A DNA stretch of 64,000 bases from Clostridium carboxidivorans P7 (GTDB taxonomy: Bacteria > Bacillota > Clostridia > Clostridiales > Clostridiaceae): assembly GCF_001038625.1 (NCBI RefSeq), contig NZ_CP011803.1:5084001-5148000 (forward strand), in the 5' to 3' direction. A program made the position numbers and the translations under genes. The notes below the pieces were generated by a model. It worked only from the letters and a program-made list of their open reading frames with translations. It was not told the origin of the DNA and made no database searches. Below are positions 1-8,571 of the stretch, one piece after another (the first letter of the stretch is position 1; every line of letters starts with the position of its first letter).

Positions 1-157
1 AGCTGCTCTTAAAATAGAAAAAGCAGTAGCAGATGTTCTAAAAGAAGGAAAAAATGTCACTGCAGATTTAGGTGGAAATGCAAGTACTGTAGAATTTACA
101 GAAGCCATAATTAAAGCAATGAAGAAAAATAGTACTAATCTAAAAGTGTGTTTGTAA
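1..157 (+). CDS. Isocitrate/isopropylmalate dehydrogenase family, C-terminal fragment
   Basis: The reading frame is open from base 2 and ends at the TAA at 155-157, giving the last 51 residues of a protein whose start lies left of the window. The stretch NVTADLGGNASTVEFTEAI matches the C-terminal end of the isocitrate/3-isopropylmalate dehydrogenase family, where a DLGG-x-A-(S/T)T motif precedes the last helix. The short form without any extension fits the clostridial NAD-dependent isocitrate dehydrogenase better than LeuB, but the fragment is too short to decide. A strong terminator follows 13 bases downstream, so this is the last gene of its transcript. Confidence 0.75.
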   Translation, partial: AALKIEKAVADVLKEGKNVTADLGGNASTVEFTEAIIKAMKKNSTNLKVCL

Positions 158-170
158 GAAGTTTAATTTA

Positions 171-218
171 AAAGCTATGAAATGGAAAGTTAATTTTCGA
201 ATTTCATAGCTTTTCTTC
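171..218 (+). terminator. Rho-independent terminator after the dehydrogenase gene
   Basis: A 13-bp perfect stem (171-183 pairs with 201-213, AAAGCTATGAAAT) with a 17-nt loop is followed by a T-rich run. It closes the upstream plus-strand transcript ahead of the convergent hom gene. Confidence 0.85.
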
Positions 219-269
219 TATAATTAATTAAAAAAAGTAATTTGTTAAAAGTTTTAAAGCGTATACATT

Positions 270-1508
270 TTATTTAATATGTAGGAATTTTTTTATATAT
301 TCTGTATGACTTGAAGCCTTAAGTTCTTGTAATTTACAGTTTAAATCATTTTCAGTTTCTTCCTTGATAATAGCTACAACTTCATCTTTTGGATTTAATT
401 CATTTTTAAAAATATAACAGTTTTTAAAGTTTCCTGTTAAATTACACATAGCATTTATTTTATCAGCAGTTTTTATTCTTATAAGCCAATTAGATTTATA
501 ATTGTAAAGTGTTTGTATACTGGCATTTTCACTGTTAAATTGAATAGATCTTTTATTTCTATTTTGAATTATATCAGCTATGTCACCAAAAACTGCACTG
601 GCAGTAGGAAACATTCCTGCTCCTTTACCTGAAAAAACAACATCTCCTACAGCATCACCTTTTATAACAATAGCATTTAATTCATTTTCAATTTTGCTGA
701 GTTCTGAATTTTTATCTACAATAACAGGTTGTACAGAAGCAAAGATTCCATTTTCTTCTTTCCTACTTATAGCTAAGAGTTTTATGTTATAACCATTAGC
801 TTTAGCATACTTAAAATCATCAGCATCTATATTGGTAATGCCTTCTATGTGTATATCTTTCCAGTTAACTTTTTTATCATATGCAATAGTAGATAGTATG
901 GATAACTTTCTTGCTGCATCATAACCTAAAACATCAGAATCAGGATTAGCTTCGGCAAAGCCCAAATCTTGAGCAATTTTTAAAGCATCTTCATAGCTCA
1001 TGTTTTCACTATACATTTTTGAAAGTATGAAATTCGTAGTACCATTTAAGATTGCTTTAATACTTACAATTTCATTACCTGTAAGACATTCCATAAGGGG
1101 TTTCAAAATGGGTATACCGCCTCCTACACTAGCTTCAAAGTTTAATGTAACACCATTTTCATGTGCTATATCTAAGAGTTCCTTTCCATGTTCCGCCATT
1201 AAATCCTTGTTAGCTGTTACTACATGTTTTTTTGAAGCTAAAGCTTTTTTCACATATTTGTAAGCAGGATTAATACCACCCATAACTTCAACAATTATAT
1301 CTACAGGGCTTTTTAAAATATGTTCAAAGTTATCAGTTAGAATTTTAGAATTCTTTTTTTGTTTATGTTTTTCAATATTCCTAACTAATATATTTGAAAG
1401 TTTAAGTTCCTCACCTGTAATTTTTTTAAATCTTTCCTTATTTTTATTTATTAATTCAGCTGTACCTGTTCCAACTACTCCATAACCTAATATTGCAATA
1501 GATGCCAT
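270..1508 (-). CDS. hom: Homoserine dehydrogenase
   Basis: This 412-residue protein reduces aspartate semialdehyde to homoserine, the branch-point step to methionine and threonine. The N-terminal Rossmann fold shows GYGVVGTG at residues 8-15. The family signature FAEANPDSDVLGYDAARKL, with the catalytic Asp/Lys region, lies near residue 185. The segment from about residue 340 resembles the C-terminal ACT regulatory domain common in Gram-positive enzymes. The ATG has a strong AGGGGG ribosome-binding site about 9 bases upstream. It lies downstream of metY on the same strand, 108 bases apart, so the two may be cotranscribed, which would place hom under the same SAM riboswitch. A partial hairpin separates them. 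Confidence 0.95.
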   Translation of the reverse strand: MASIAILGYGVVGTGTAELINKNKERFKKITGEELKLSNILVRNIEKHKQKKNSKILTDNFEHILKSPVDIIVEVMGGINPAYKYVKKALASKKHVVTANKDLMAEHGKELLDIAHENGVTLNFEASVGGGIPILKPLMECLTGNEIVSIKAILNGTTNFILSKMYSENMSYEDALKIAQDLGFAEANPDSDVLGYDAARKLSILSTIAYDKKVNWKDIHIEGITNIDADDFKYAKANGYNIKLLAISRKEENGIFASVQPVIVDKNSELSKIENELNAIVIKGDAVGDVVFSGKGAGMFPTASAVFGDIADIIQNRNKRSIQFNSENASIQTLYNYKSNWLIRIKTADKINAMCNLTGNFKNCYIFKNELNPKDEVVAIIKEETENDLNCKLQELKASSHTEYIKKFLHIK

Positions 1509-1557
1509 ATTAAAAAGCCCCCTTTTTATTTGTATTTATTCTCATTAACTAGAATTT

Positions 1558-1588
1558 AGCCAGTAGGAACTTCCCTACTGGCTTTTTA
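1558..1588. terminator. Inverted repeat between metY and hom (partial terminator or processing hairpin)
   Basis: A 10-bp stem, AGCCAGTAGG (1558-1567) with CCTACTGGCT (1574-1583), has a T-run on the plus-strand side only. The genes here are on the minus strand, where the hairpin is followed by AAATTC rather than U residues, so it is a poor terminator for metY. It may instead protect or process the mRNA. Confidence 0.45.
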
Positions 1589-1616
1589 CTTAAATAATTC
1601 ATTGTTTACTTAAGTT

Positions 1617-2897
1617 TTAAGCTTTTGCAAGAGCTTGATCTAAGTCATATATAAGATCATCAACACCTTCGATACCAATTGAAAGTCTTATCATATCAGG
1701 AGTAACTCCAGCAGCCTTTTGTTCTTCTTCATTAAGTTCTGCATGAGTTGTACTTGAAGGATGAATTACAAGTGACTTCGCATCAGCTACATTTGCAAGT
1801 AATGAGAATAATTCAACACTATTTATAAATCTTTTTCCTGCTTCTAAGCCACCTTTAATTCCAAAGGTGAATATTGAACCAGCACCTTTTGGTAAGTATT
1901 TTTTAGCTAATTCATTATATGGATTACCTTCTAATTCAGGATAGTTTACCCAAGAAACCTTTGGATGTTTACTTAAAAATCCAACAATTTTTTTTGTGTT
2001 TGATACATGTCTTTCTACTCTCAAGGATAGTGATTCTAAGCCTTGAAGAAATAAAAATGCACTTTGAGGACTGAGAGTTGCTCCAGTATTTCTCAAAAGT
2101 TGAACTCTAGCTTTTAAAGCAAATGCTGGTGCACCTAAATCTGCGTATACTAATCCATTATAGCTTTTATCTGGTGTTGTAAAATCAGGGAACTTTCCAC
2201 TAGCTCTCCAATCAAAGTTACCACCATCAACTATGACTCCACCAATTGTAGTTCCGTGTCCTCCAATAAACTTAGTTGCAGAGTGAACAACTACATCTGC
2301 TCCGAATTCTATTGGTCTAACAAGATAAGGAGTACCAAAAGTATTATCTATGATTAATGGTATTTTATTTTCATGTGCAATATTTGCTACAGCTTCTATA
2401 TCTAGCACATTGATTCTTGGATTTCCTATAGTTTCGCCGTAAAGTGCCTTTGTTTTATCTGTAATAGCTTTCCTGAAGTTTTCAGGATCATCTGGATTTA
2501 CAAACACAACCTTTATCCCAAGCTTTTTCAAGGTTACTCCAAACAATTCATATGTTCCACCATATAGTGTACTTGCTGCAACTATTTCGTCACCTGCACT
2601 TGCAACATTGAGGATAGCATATGTAATAGCTGCTAGTCCTGATGCTGTTGCGAGTCCTGCAACTCCACCTTCTAATTCTGCTATTCTCTTTTCAAATACA
2701 TCTGTAGTTGGATTCATTATTCTTGTATAAACATTTCCAGGTTCTTTTAATTGAAATAGATTAGCAGCATGATCAGCATTTTTAAATACGTAAGATGAAG
2801 TTTGGTAAATTGGAACAGCTCTTGATCCTGTTGTTGGATCTGGTTCCTGTCCTGCATGTACTTGTAATGTTTCAAATGATAATTTTCTTTCACTCAT
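1617..2897 (-). CDS. metY: O-acetylhomoserine sulfhydrylase (aminocarboxypropyltransferase)
   Basis: This is a 426-residue PLP enzyme of the Cys/Met metabolism family. It makes homocysteine directly from O-acetylhomoserine and sulfide. The Schiff-base lysine lies in SATKFIGGHG near residue 209, and the N-terminus (FETLQVHAGQEPD) is typical of MetY rather than MetB or MetC. Length and lack of indels match the family. The ATG follows GGAGG by 8 bases. A SAM-I riboswitch and a consensus-like promoter lie upstream on the minus strand, so expression should fall when SAM is plentiful. Homocysteine made here is the substrate of the divergently transcribed metH. Confidence 0.95.
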   Translation of the reverse strand: MSERKLSFETLQVHAGQEPDPTTGSRAVPIYQTSSYVFKNADHAANLFQLKEPGNVYTRIMNPTTDVFEKRIAELEGGVAGLATASGLAAITYAILNVASAGDEIVAASTLYGGTYELFGVTLKKLGIKVVFVNPDDPENFRKAITDKTKALYGETIGNPRINVLDIEAVANIAHENKIPLIIDNTFGTPYLVRPIEFGADVVVHSATKFIGGHGTTIGGVIVDGGNFDWRASGKFPDFTTPDKSYNGLVYADLGAPAFALKARVQLLRNTGATLSPQSAFLFLQGLESLSLRVERHVSNTKKIVGFLSKHPKVSWVNYPELEGNPYNELAKKYLPKGAGSIFTFGIKGGLEAGKRFINSVELFSLLANVADAKSLVIHPSSTTHAELNEEEQKAAGVTPDMIRLSIGIEGVDDLIYDLDQALAKA

Positions 2898-2977
2898 TTT
2901 AGATTCCTCCTAAATATTATTAAACCTTTAATACATGGACGAAACTTCTAATTTGATAATTGCCTAGGAAATTTTTT

Positions 2978-3136
2978 AAATAAAAAATCTTCTTGTAGAA
3001 AAGCTACAAGAAGATTATTCCCCTAGCTTCTCATCTTTCAGGATTTAACCTGCTGGAATTAGCACCTTTGAACAAAAATGTTATTCAGGTTGCTGGGCGT
3101 CATAGGGCCAGTCCCTCAGCCTCTCTAGATAAGAAG
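2978..3136 (-). promoter_or_regulatory. SAM-I (S-box) riboswitch controlling metY
   Basis: The minus-strand leader carries the conserved S-box core (AGAGAGGCTGAGGGACTGGCCC, then the GACGCCCAGCAACC and GGTGCTAATTCC segments). P1 pairs 3128-3136 with 3027-3035 (9 bp, one G-U). Downstream, a 13-bp terminator stem (about 2986-3016) runs into TTTTTTATTT. An alternative antiterminator, GAGAAGCTA (3024-3032) with TAGCTTTTC (2998-3006), shares bases with both P1 and the terminator. SAM binding should therefore stabilise P1, free the terminator and switch metY off. Confidence 0.95.
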
Positions 3137-3156
3137 TTCCGTATTTGATTGAATAA

Positions 3157-3186
3157 ATGATAACAGATATTAGTTTTAATTGTCAA
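3157..3186 (-). promoter_or_regulatory. Promoter of the metY leader
   Basis: On the minus strand TTGACA (3181-3186) is followed after 18 bases by TATCAT (3157-3162). Initiation would fall about 12 bases before the first riboswitch stem, the spacing expected for an S-box transcript. Confidence 0.75.
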
Positions 3187-3323
3187 TAGCAAAAAAATTA
3201 AAAAAGTAAAATTTATATTTTAAAAATTTGCGATATGCACTGAAATAACTTGATATTAAATATAAAAAAAATTTTAATTTATTGAAAATTTTTTTTATTC
3301 ATTTCTTTATAATAGAAAAACTA

Positions 3324-3352
3324 TTGACAATGTAAATAAACAGATATACTAT
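3324..3352 (+). promoter_or_regulatory. Candidate promoter of the metH leader
   Basis: TTGACA at 3324-3329 is followed by TATACT at 3345-3350 (15-bp spacer) or TACTAT at 3347-3352 (17-bp spacer). It lies about 30 bases before the second S-box aptamer. The -35 is perfect; the -10 assignment is uncertain. Confidence 0.6.
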
Positions 3353-3380
3353 TAGTAATAAGTATAATTGAATGTAAAAT

Positions 3381-3548
3381 CTTATCCAGAGTGGTGGAGG
3401 GACTGGCCCTGTGAAACCCGACAACCGGCATTAATTAAATGTATCGGTGTCAATTCCTGCAGAATAAGTTTTTATTCTGATAGATAAGAAAAGAAGTTTA
3501 AAATTAGCAATTTTAAAGCTGCTTTTCTATGAAAAGCGGCTTTTCAAA
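3381..3548 (+). promoter_or_regulatory. SAM-I (S-box) riboswitch controlling metH
   Basis: The aptamer runs from CTTATC (3381) to GATAAG (3483-3488), the two sides of P1, with the conserved GTGGTGGAGGGACTGGCCC core between. The expression platform has a terminator (AGCTGCTTTTC, TAT loop, GAAAAGCGGCT, T-rich tail, about 3518-3548). A competing pairing joins AGAAAAGAAG (3487-3496) to CTGCTTTTCT (3519-3528), with one mismatch. It is an OFF switch of the same logic as the metY leader but with unrelated platform sequence, so it is not a recent duplicate. Confidence 0.95.
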
Positions 3549-3622
3549 TTTATATGAATAACTAATCAAGTAGAAAGCAAGTGTTTATTTAATATCAGAA
3601 CAAACGAAAGGGGAATGTAATT

Positions 3623-6022
3623 TTGAAAATAGATGATTTAGTTTTGGAAAAGTTTAAAGATAGATTTATAATATTTGATGGTGCTATGGGAACTATGCTT
3701 CAAAAATCAGGACTTAAAGTAGGTGATTTGCCTGAAACTTTAAATATAACAAATCCTGATATTATAAGAAATATTCATAAACAATATATTGATGCAGGTG
3801 CAGATATAATAATTGCAAATACTTTTGGAGCGAATGAATTAAAGTACAGTTCTTCTAAGTATTCTATAGAAGAAGTAATTACTGCAGGAGTAAAAATTGC
3901 AAAGGAAGCGGCTCAAGATAAGCTTGTTGCTCTTGATGTAAGTTCTATTGGACAAATGATGGAACCTACAGGACCTTTAAGCTTTGAGGCAGCATATAAT
4001 TTATTTAAAAAGCAGTTTGTTATTGGTGAAAAAGCAGGTGCAGATTTAATTTTAATAGAAACTATGTCTGATTTATATGAGACTAAGGCTGCAGTTCTTG
4101 CTGCAAAGGAAAATAGTGACTTGCCAGTATTTTGTACTATGACTTTTCAGGATAATGGAAGAACATTAATGGGAACTGATCCTAAAACAATGGTATTCGT
4201 GTTAGAAGGTTTAGGAGTAGATGTTCTTGGAGTAAATTGTTCACTAGGCCCTAAAGAGCTTATGCCTATAGTAGAAGAAATACTAAAATATGCATCAATA
4301 CCTGTTATGGTTCAACCTAATGCTGGGCTTCCAAGATATGATGGAAAAAATACAGTATATGATATAACAGCAGATGAATTTGTGAAATACGTAAAAATTA
4401 TGGTTGAAAAAGGGGTAAGAGTTTTAGGTGGTTGTTGTGGTACTAATCCAGAGTTCATAAAGAAACTATGTGAAGGCTTAAAAGATAGTAAGCCATTAAA
4501 AATAGAAGAAAAGAATTTTAGTGTAGTATGTTCTTCTACAGAAACTGTATTTTTAGGTGAAAAAGTTACAATAATAGGTGAGAGAATTAATCCTACAGGA
4601 AAATCAAAATATAAGGAAGAGTTAAAAGAAAAGAGTGTCAATTTTATTCAAACTCAAGCTGTAAAGCAAAAGGAAGAAGGAGCTCATATAATAGAACTAA
4701 ATGTGGGACTTCCAGAAATTGATGAAAAAGAAATTATGATTAAGGCTGTAAAATCAGTACAAAAGGTAGTACAATTACCAATAACTATTGATAGTCCCAA
4801 TGAAGAAGTACTAGAGGCTGGAGCTAGAGTTTATAATGGAAAACCTATTATAAATTCTGTAAATGGAAAAACAGAAATAATGAAAAAAGTTTTTCCTGTG
4901 GTTAAAAAATATGGAGGATGTGTAATTGGTTTAACTATAGATGAAAGTGGTATTCCAGATACAGCAGAAGGTAGATTTAAAATAGCGGAAAAAATAGTAA
5001 ATACTGCAAAAGAGTATGGTATACATAAGAAAAATATAATAATAGACTGTCTTGCTTTAACAGCTTCAGCACAGCAAAAAGAAGTATTGGAAACAATAAA
5101 AGCTATAAAATTAGTTAAGGAAAAGTTAGAAGTTAAAACTGTACTAGGAGTAAGTAATGTATCTTTTGGGCTTCCAAGAAGAGAAATATTAAACAGAACA
5201 TTTTTGTCTATGGCACTTTATGCAGGATTAGATTTACCAATAATGAATACTGGAGACGAAGGAATGAAAGAAGTTATTTCTTCTTTTGAAGTTCTATCGA
5301 ATATTGATAGAGAAGGTAAAAACTATGTAGAAAAGTATGGAACAAAGTTAGTAGGCAAAAAAGAAGAAGCAGTAACAAATATTGAAAATATAAGTTCAAT
5401 AAAAGATTTGAAACAAATTATTGTAGATGGAATAGAAAAAGATGCTATTACCAGTACAGAAGTTTTATTAAAAACAAAAGAACCTTTAGAAGTTGTTAAT
5501 TCTTATATTATTCCAGCATTAGATTATGTAGGAGAACAGTATGAAGAAAAAGAAATATTTTTACCACAGCTTATACAATCAGCTGAAACTGTAAAAAAAT
5601 CTTTTGAAGTTATAAAAAAGAAAATTGTTGAACAAGGTGAAGAAAGCATATCTAAAGGAAAAATTATTTTAGCAACTGTAAAAGGTGACATACATGATAT
5701 AGGTAAAAATATTGTAAAAGTTCTTTTGGAGAACTATGGATTTGAAGTAATAGATTTAGGAAAAGATGTGGCTATTGAAAAAGTAGTTAATACAGTAAAG
5801 GAACATAATGTTAAGCTTGTAGGGTTGAGTGCTCTTATGACTACTACAGTTGTTAATATGAAAAAGACTATAGAAGCTTTAAGAGAAAATAATTTACAAT
5901 GCAAGGTTTTTGTTGGTGGAGCTGTTCTTAATGAACAATATGCAGAAATGATAGGAGCAGATTTTTATGCTAAAGATGCTAGAGAATCTGTAAGAATTGC
6001 AGAAGAAATTTTTCGTAATTAA
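3623..6022 (+). CDS. metH: B12-dependent methionine synthase (short form without activation domain)
   Basis: This 799-residue enzyme methylates homocysteine from methyl-tetrahydrofolate through cobalamin. The order is: homocysteine-binding barrel with zinc ligands (GVNCSLGP near 205 and GGCCGTNPEF near 270), pterin-binding barrel (IIGERINPTGKSKYKEEL near 315, then TIDSPNEEVLEAG), and B12 cap and Rossmann domains with DIHDIGKNIV at about 689. The protein stops after the B12 domain, so the AdoMet-dependent reactivation domain of E. coli MetH is missing; this short form is usual in clostridia and needs a separate reactivator. The start is TTG, 9 bases after AAAGGGG. Control is by the S-box leader. 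Confidence 0.95.
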   Translation: MKIDDLVLEKFKDRFIIFDGAMGTMLQKSGLKVGDLPETLNITNPDIIRNIHKQYIDAGADIIIANTFGANELKYSSSKYSIEEVITAGVKIAKEAAQDKLVALDVSSIGQMMEPTGPLSFEAAYNLFKKQFVIGEKAGADLILIETMSDLYETKAAVLAAKENSDLPVFCTMTFQDNGRTLMGTDPKTMVFVLEGLGVDVLGVNCSLGPKELMPIVEEILKYASIPVMVQPNAGLPRYDGKNTVYDITADEFVKYVKIMVEKGVRVLGGCCGTNPEFIKKLCEGLKDSKPLKIEEKNFSVVCSSTETVFLGEKVTIIGERINPTGKSKYKEELKEKSVNFIQTQAVKQKEEGAHIIELNVGLPEIDEKEIMIKAVKSVQKVVQLPITIDSPNEEVLEAGARVYNGKPIINSVNGKTEIMKKVFPVVKKYGGCVIGLTIDESGIPDTAEGRFKIAEKIVNTAKEYGIHKKNIIIDCLALTASAQQKEVLETIKAIKLVKEKLEVKTVLGVSNVSFGLPRREILNRTFLSMALYAGLDLPIMNTGDEGMKEVISSFEVLSNIDREGKNYVEKYGTKLVGKKEEAVTNIENISSIKDLKQIIVDGIEKDAITSTEVLLKTKEPLEVVNSYIIPALDYVGEQYEEKEIFLPQLIQSAETVKKSFEVIKKKIVEQGEESISKGKIILATVKGDIHDIGKNIVKVLLENYGFEVIDLGKDVAIEKVVNTVKEHNVKLVGLSALMTTTVVNMKKTIEALRENNLQCKVFVGGAVLNEQYAEMIGADFYAKDARESVRIAEEIFRN

Positions 6023-6107
6023 ATTCATCATGTAGAATATTTTTTATATATAGTATAAAATATATAAATAGTGATGAATCTAATATAAGAGGAGGAACAT
6101 GTAAGGT

Positions 6108-6821
6108 ATGAGTGACGTAGATAATGCAACTGGGAAAAATGTTAAATATGTGCCGGAAATAAAAGGAACACTTAGAAGTCATATGATAAACATTCCTGAG
6201 GTAATAAGAAATGCTAGCGGTATAAAGGTATTTGGAAAAAGATTAAAGTCATTTTTATTTACTACAGATATTGCGGTTATAAAGAATACCAATGCAGATG
6301 CTATAATGGCAGTATATCCTTTTACGCCGCAGCCGGTGATAACAAAGGTATTAGTTGCTGCTTCGGATGTACCAGTATTTTGTGGTGTTGGCGGTGGTCT
6401 TACTATGGGTAAAAGGGTAGTTAATCTTGCTTTAGATGCTGAATTTAAAGGAGCTATGGGAGTAGTAGTAAATAGTCCTACATCAAATGAGGTCATTGAA
6501 GCAATGAGAGATACAATAGATATTCCTATTATAGTTACAGTAGTTTCAGAAAATGATGATATACAAAAAAGAATAGAAGCAGGGACTACTATAATTAATG
6601 TAGCAGCAGGAAAGAGAAGTGCTGAGGTTGTTAGAAAAATAAGAAAAAAGTATCCTGAATTTCCTATAATAGCTACTGGTGGGAAAGATGAAAAGAGTAT
6701 AAAAGAAACTATTGAAGCGGGTGCTAATGCTATTTCGTATACACCACCAACTACTTCAGAATTATTTGGAGTAACAATGGAAAAATACAGAAATATGGCA
6801 ATGGAATCTGATAAAAAATAA
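6108..6821 (+). CDS. TIM-barrel-like protein of unknown function
   Basis: This 237-residue protein has the rhythm of a beta/alpha barrel, with repeated strands such as IIVTVVSEN, TIINVAAGK and FPIIATGGKDEKSI. The late GG(K)-then-I-E-A-G-A-N segment recalls the phosphate-binding end of flavin- or phosphate-binding barrels. No catalytic residue can be named. Relatives in clostridia are annotated only loosely as hydrolases. It starts 85 bases after metH with no terminator between, so it is probably cotranscribed and may serve one-carbon or methionine metabolism (inference). A start-stop ATGTAA at 6099-6104 lies between the GGAGG (6091-6095) and the ATG, making the spacing long at 12 bases. Confidence 0.7.
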   Translation: MSDVDNATGKNVKYVPEIKGTLRSHMINIPEVIRNASGIKVFGKRLKSFLFTTDIAVIKNTNADAIMAVYPFTPQPVITKVLVAASDVPVFCGVGGGLTMGKRVVNLALDAEFKGAMGVVVNSPTSNEVIEAMRDTIDIPIIVTVVSENDDIQKRIEAGTTIINVAAGKRSAEVVRKIRKKYPEFPIIATGGKDEKSIKETIEAGANAISYTPPTTSELFGVTMEKYRNMAMESDKK

Positions 6822-6887
6822 TACGACGTATTATTTTTGAGAGGACAAAGGACAATTGTCCTCTCAAGAAAAGTTGCGTCGCATTAT
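6818..6887 (+). terminator. Nested palindrome after the metH operon
   Basis: Two concentric stems occur: an outer ATAATACGACG (6818-6828) with CGTCGCATTAT (6877-6887), 10 of 11 pairs, and an inner perfect 12-bp TTGAGAGGACAA (6837-6848) with TTGTCCTCTCAA (6856-6867). The outer stem overlaps the stop codon of the preceding gene. The T-run lies before, not after, the inner stem, so its terminator role is not classic. It may be a degraded repeat element. Confidence 0.55.
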
Positions 6888-6910
6888 GCTTAGTTTACTA
6901 AATTACAGGT

Positions 6911-6952
6911 AGTAAAGAATAAATCCTATTAATCTAGGATTTATTCTTTACT
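6911..6952. terminator. Bidirectional terminator hairpin at the end of pdxT
   Basis: An 18-bp perfect stem pairs 6911-6928 with 6935-6952 (AGTAAAGAATAAATCCTA) and overlaps the pdxT stop codon. It sits between the convergent metH and pdxST transcripts and could serve both. Confidence 0.7.
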
Positions 6953-7519
6953 TTTATTACACATTGATAAAAAATATTTGTGAAATTCAAGATTTTTACT
7001 AAGTTCAGGATGAAATGATGTAGCTAGTATATTATTTTGCCTAGCAGCCACCATATTTCCATCAATTTCACAGATAGTTTTTACATCATTACTGTGACTA
7101 GAAATATAAGGAGCTCTTATAAAAATCAGAGGAAGTGGATTTGGAGAAACTTGTTCAATTACTTTTTCAGTTTCAAAGCTATCAATTTGGCTTCCATATG
7201 CATTTCTCTTAACCTTTATATCCATAACAGAGAGATAAGTATTTTCATCATTTTCAATTTCTTTGGCAAGAAGTATCATCCCAGCACAGGTGCCCCAAAC
7301 TGGAAAACCTCGTAATATTTTTTCTTTTAATGGATCAAGTAAATTGGTTTCTTTTAATAGCTTGCCAATAACGGTGCTTTCTCCTCCAGGAAGAATAATA
7401 CCATGAATGTTTTCCAAATCTGATATTTTTTTCACTTCTACTGCATTGCAGCCGAGAGATTTTAAATGATTTATATGTTCGATAACTCCACCTTGAAGAG
7501 ATAAAACTCCAACATTCAT
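6941..7519 (-). CDS. pdxT: Pyridoxal 5'-phosphate synthase, glutaminase subunit
   Basis: This 192-residue class I glutamine amidotransferase supplies ammonia to PdxS. The oxyanion/binding loop LPGGEST lies at 43-49, the nucleophile is Cys78 in WGTCAGM, and the catalytic His/Glu pair is in SFHPELS near residue 170. It follows pdxS by 3 bases and must be translated from the same mRNA. The pair forms the DXP-independent PLP pathway and would supply the cofactor used, for instance, by MetY upstream. Confidence 0.95.
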   Translation of the reverse strand: MNVGVLSLQGGVIEHINHLKSLGCNAVEVKKISDLENIHGIILPGGESTVIGKLLKETNLLDPLKEKILRGFPVWGTCAGMILLAKEIENDENTYLSVMDIKVKRNAYGSQIDSFETEKVIEQVSPNPLPLIFIRAPYISSHSNDVKTICEIDGNMVAARQNNILATSFHPELSKNLEFHKYFLSMCNKSKE

Positions 7520-7522
7520 GTT

Positions 7523-8392
7523 TTACCAGCCCCTCTCGGCATATCTGTTATCTAAATCTCTTAAGTCAAGACCTTTAATTGGTTCTCCTAAGTCAGTAGA
7601 AACTTCTGCAAGTATTTTAGGATCATTATAGTATGTGGTTGCAAGTACAATAGCCTTAGCTCTTTTTTCTGGATTAGAAGATTTGAATATACCTGAACCT
7701 ACAAATACGCCTTCAGAACCAAGCTGCATCATAAGAGCAGCATCTGCTGGAGTTGCAATTCCACCAGCTGCAAAATTAACTACAGGAAGTTTACCTTCTT
7801 TCCAAACATATTTAATAAGGTCATAAGGTGCTCCTAATTCTTTAGCAAGTGTCATAAGTTCCTGTTCAGAAGAATTTTTTACCTTACTTATTTCTTCCAT
7901 CATGCATCTCATATGACGTACAGCTTCTACAACATTTCCAGTACCAGCTTCACCTTTAGTTCTAATCATTGAAGCACCTTCGCCTATTCGTCTTAAAGCT
8001 TCACCAAGATTTCTTGCTCCACAAACAAAAGGAACTTTAAAATCCCATTTGTTGATATGGTAGGCTTCGTCGGCAGGAGTTAATACTTCACTTTCATCAA
8101 TATAATCTATTTTAAGTCCTTCAAGTATTTGTGCTTCTACAAAATGACCTATTCTAACCTTTGCCATAACAGGAATAGATACGGCTGCCTGTATTTCTTT
8201 TATCATTTTTGGATCTGACATTCTTGCTACGCCGCCTTGCTTTCTTATATCTGAAGGAACTCTTTCCAGTGCCATTACAGCACAAGCGCCAGCTTTTTCT
8301 GCTATTTCAGCTTCTTTAGGATTTACAACGTCCATGATTACACCGCCCTTTAACATTTGGGCTAAATTTTTGTTTAATTCATATTTTTCCAT
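7523..8392 (-). CDS. pdxS: Pyridoxal 5'-phosphate synthase, lyase subunit
   Basis: This 289-residue barrel enzyme condenses ribulose/ribose 5-phosphate, glyceraldehyde 3-phosphate and ammonia to PLP. The conserved pieces are VIMDVVNPKEAEIAEKAG, the substrate lysine in MAKVRIGHFVEAQ near residue 80, GEAGTGNVVEAVRHMR near 152 and NFAAGGIATPADAA near 207. Length is exactly that of the family. The ATG follows GGAGG. It is the first gene of pdxST. Confidence 0.97.
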   Translation of the reverse strand: MEKYELNKNLAQMLKGGVIMDVVNPKEAEIAEKAGACAVMALERVPSDIRKQGGVARMSDPKMIKEIQAAVSIPVMAKVRIGHFVEAQILEGLKIDYIDESEVLTPADEAYHINKWDFKVPFVCGARNLGEALRRIGEGASMIRTKGEAGTGNVVEAVRHMRCMMEEISKVKNSSEQELMTLAKELGAPYDLIKYVWKEGKLPVVNFAAGGIATPADAALMMQLGSEGVFVGSGIFKSSNPEKRAKAIVLATTYYNDPKILAEVSTDLGEPIKGLDLRDLDNRYAERGW

Positions 8393-8474
8393 AAAAAATC
8401 CTCCAATTTAAAATATATAATAAATTAAAAAGGCCTCATTAATTATCACCATGGTTTATAATGATATAATAAGA

Positions 8475-8521
8475 TAAAAATAAAGCCAAGTAAAATGTAT
8501 GCATACACTTTACTTGGCTTT
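8475..8521 (-). terminator. Terminator of the first rubrerythrin gene
   Basis: The stem AAAGCCAAGTAAA pairs 8482-8494 with 8509-8521, with further pairing in the loop. On the minus strand it runs into TTTATTTTTATC. It ends the rubrerythrin transcript and insulates pdxST. Confidence 0.85.
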
Positions 8522-8571
8522 GTTAAATATAAATTAGGGAGTGGGTATTTCACATTAATTGTTAATAGTTT

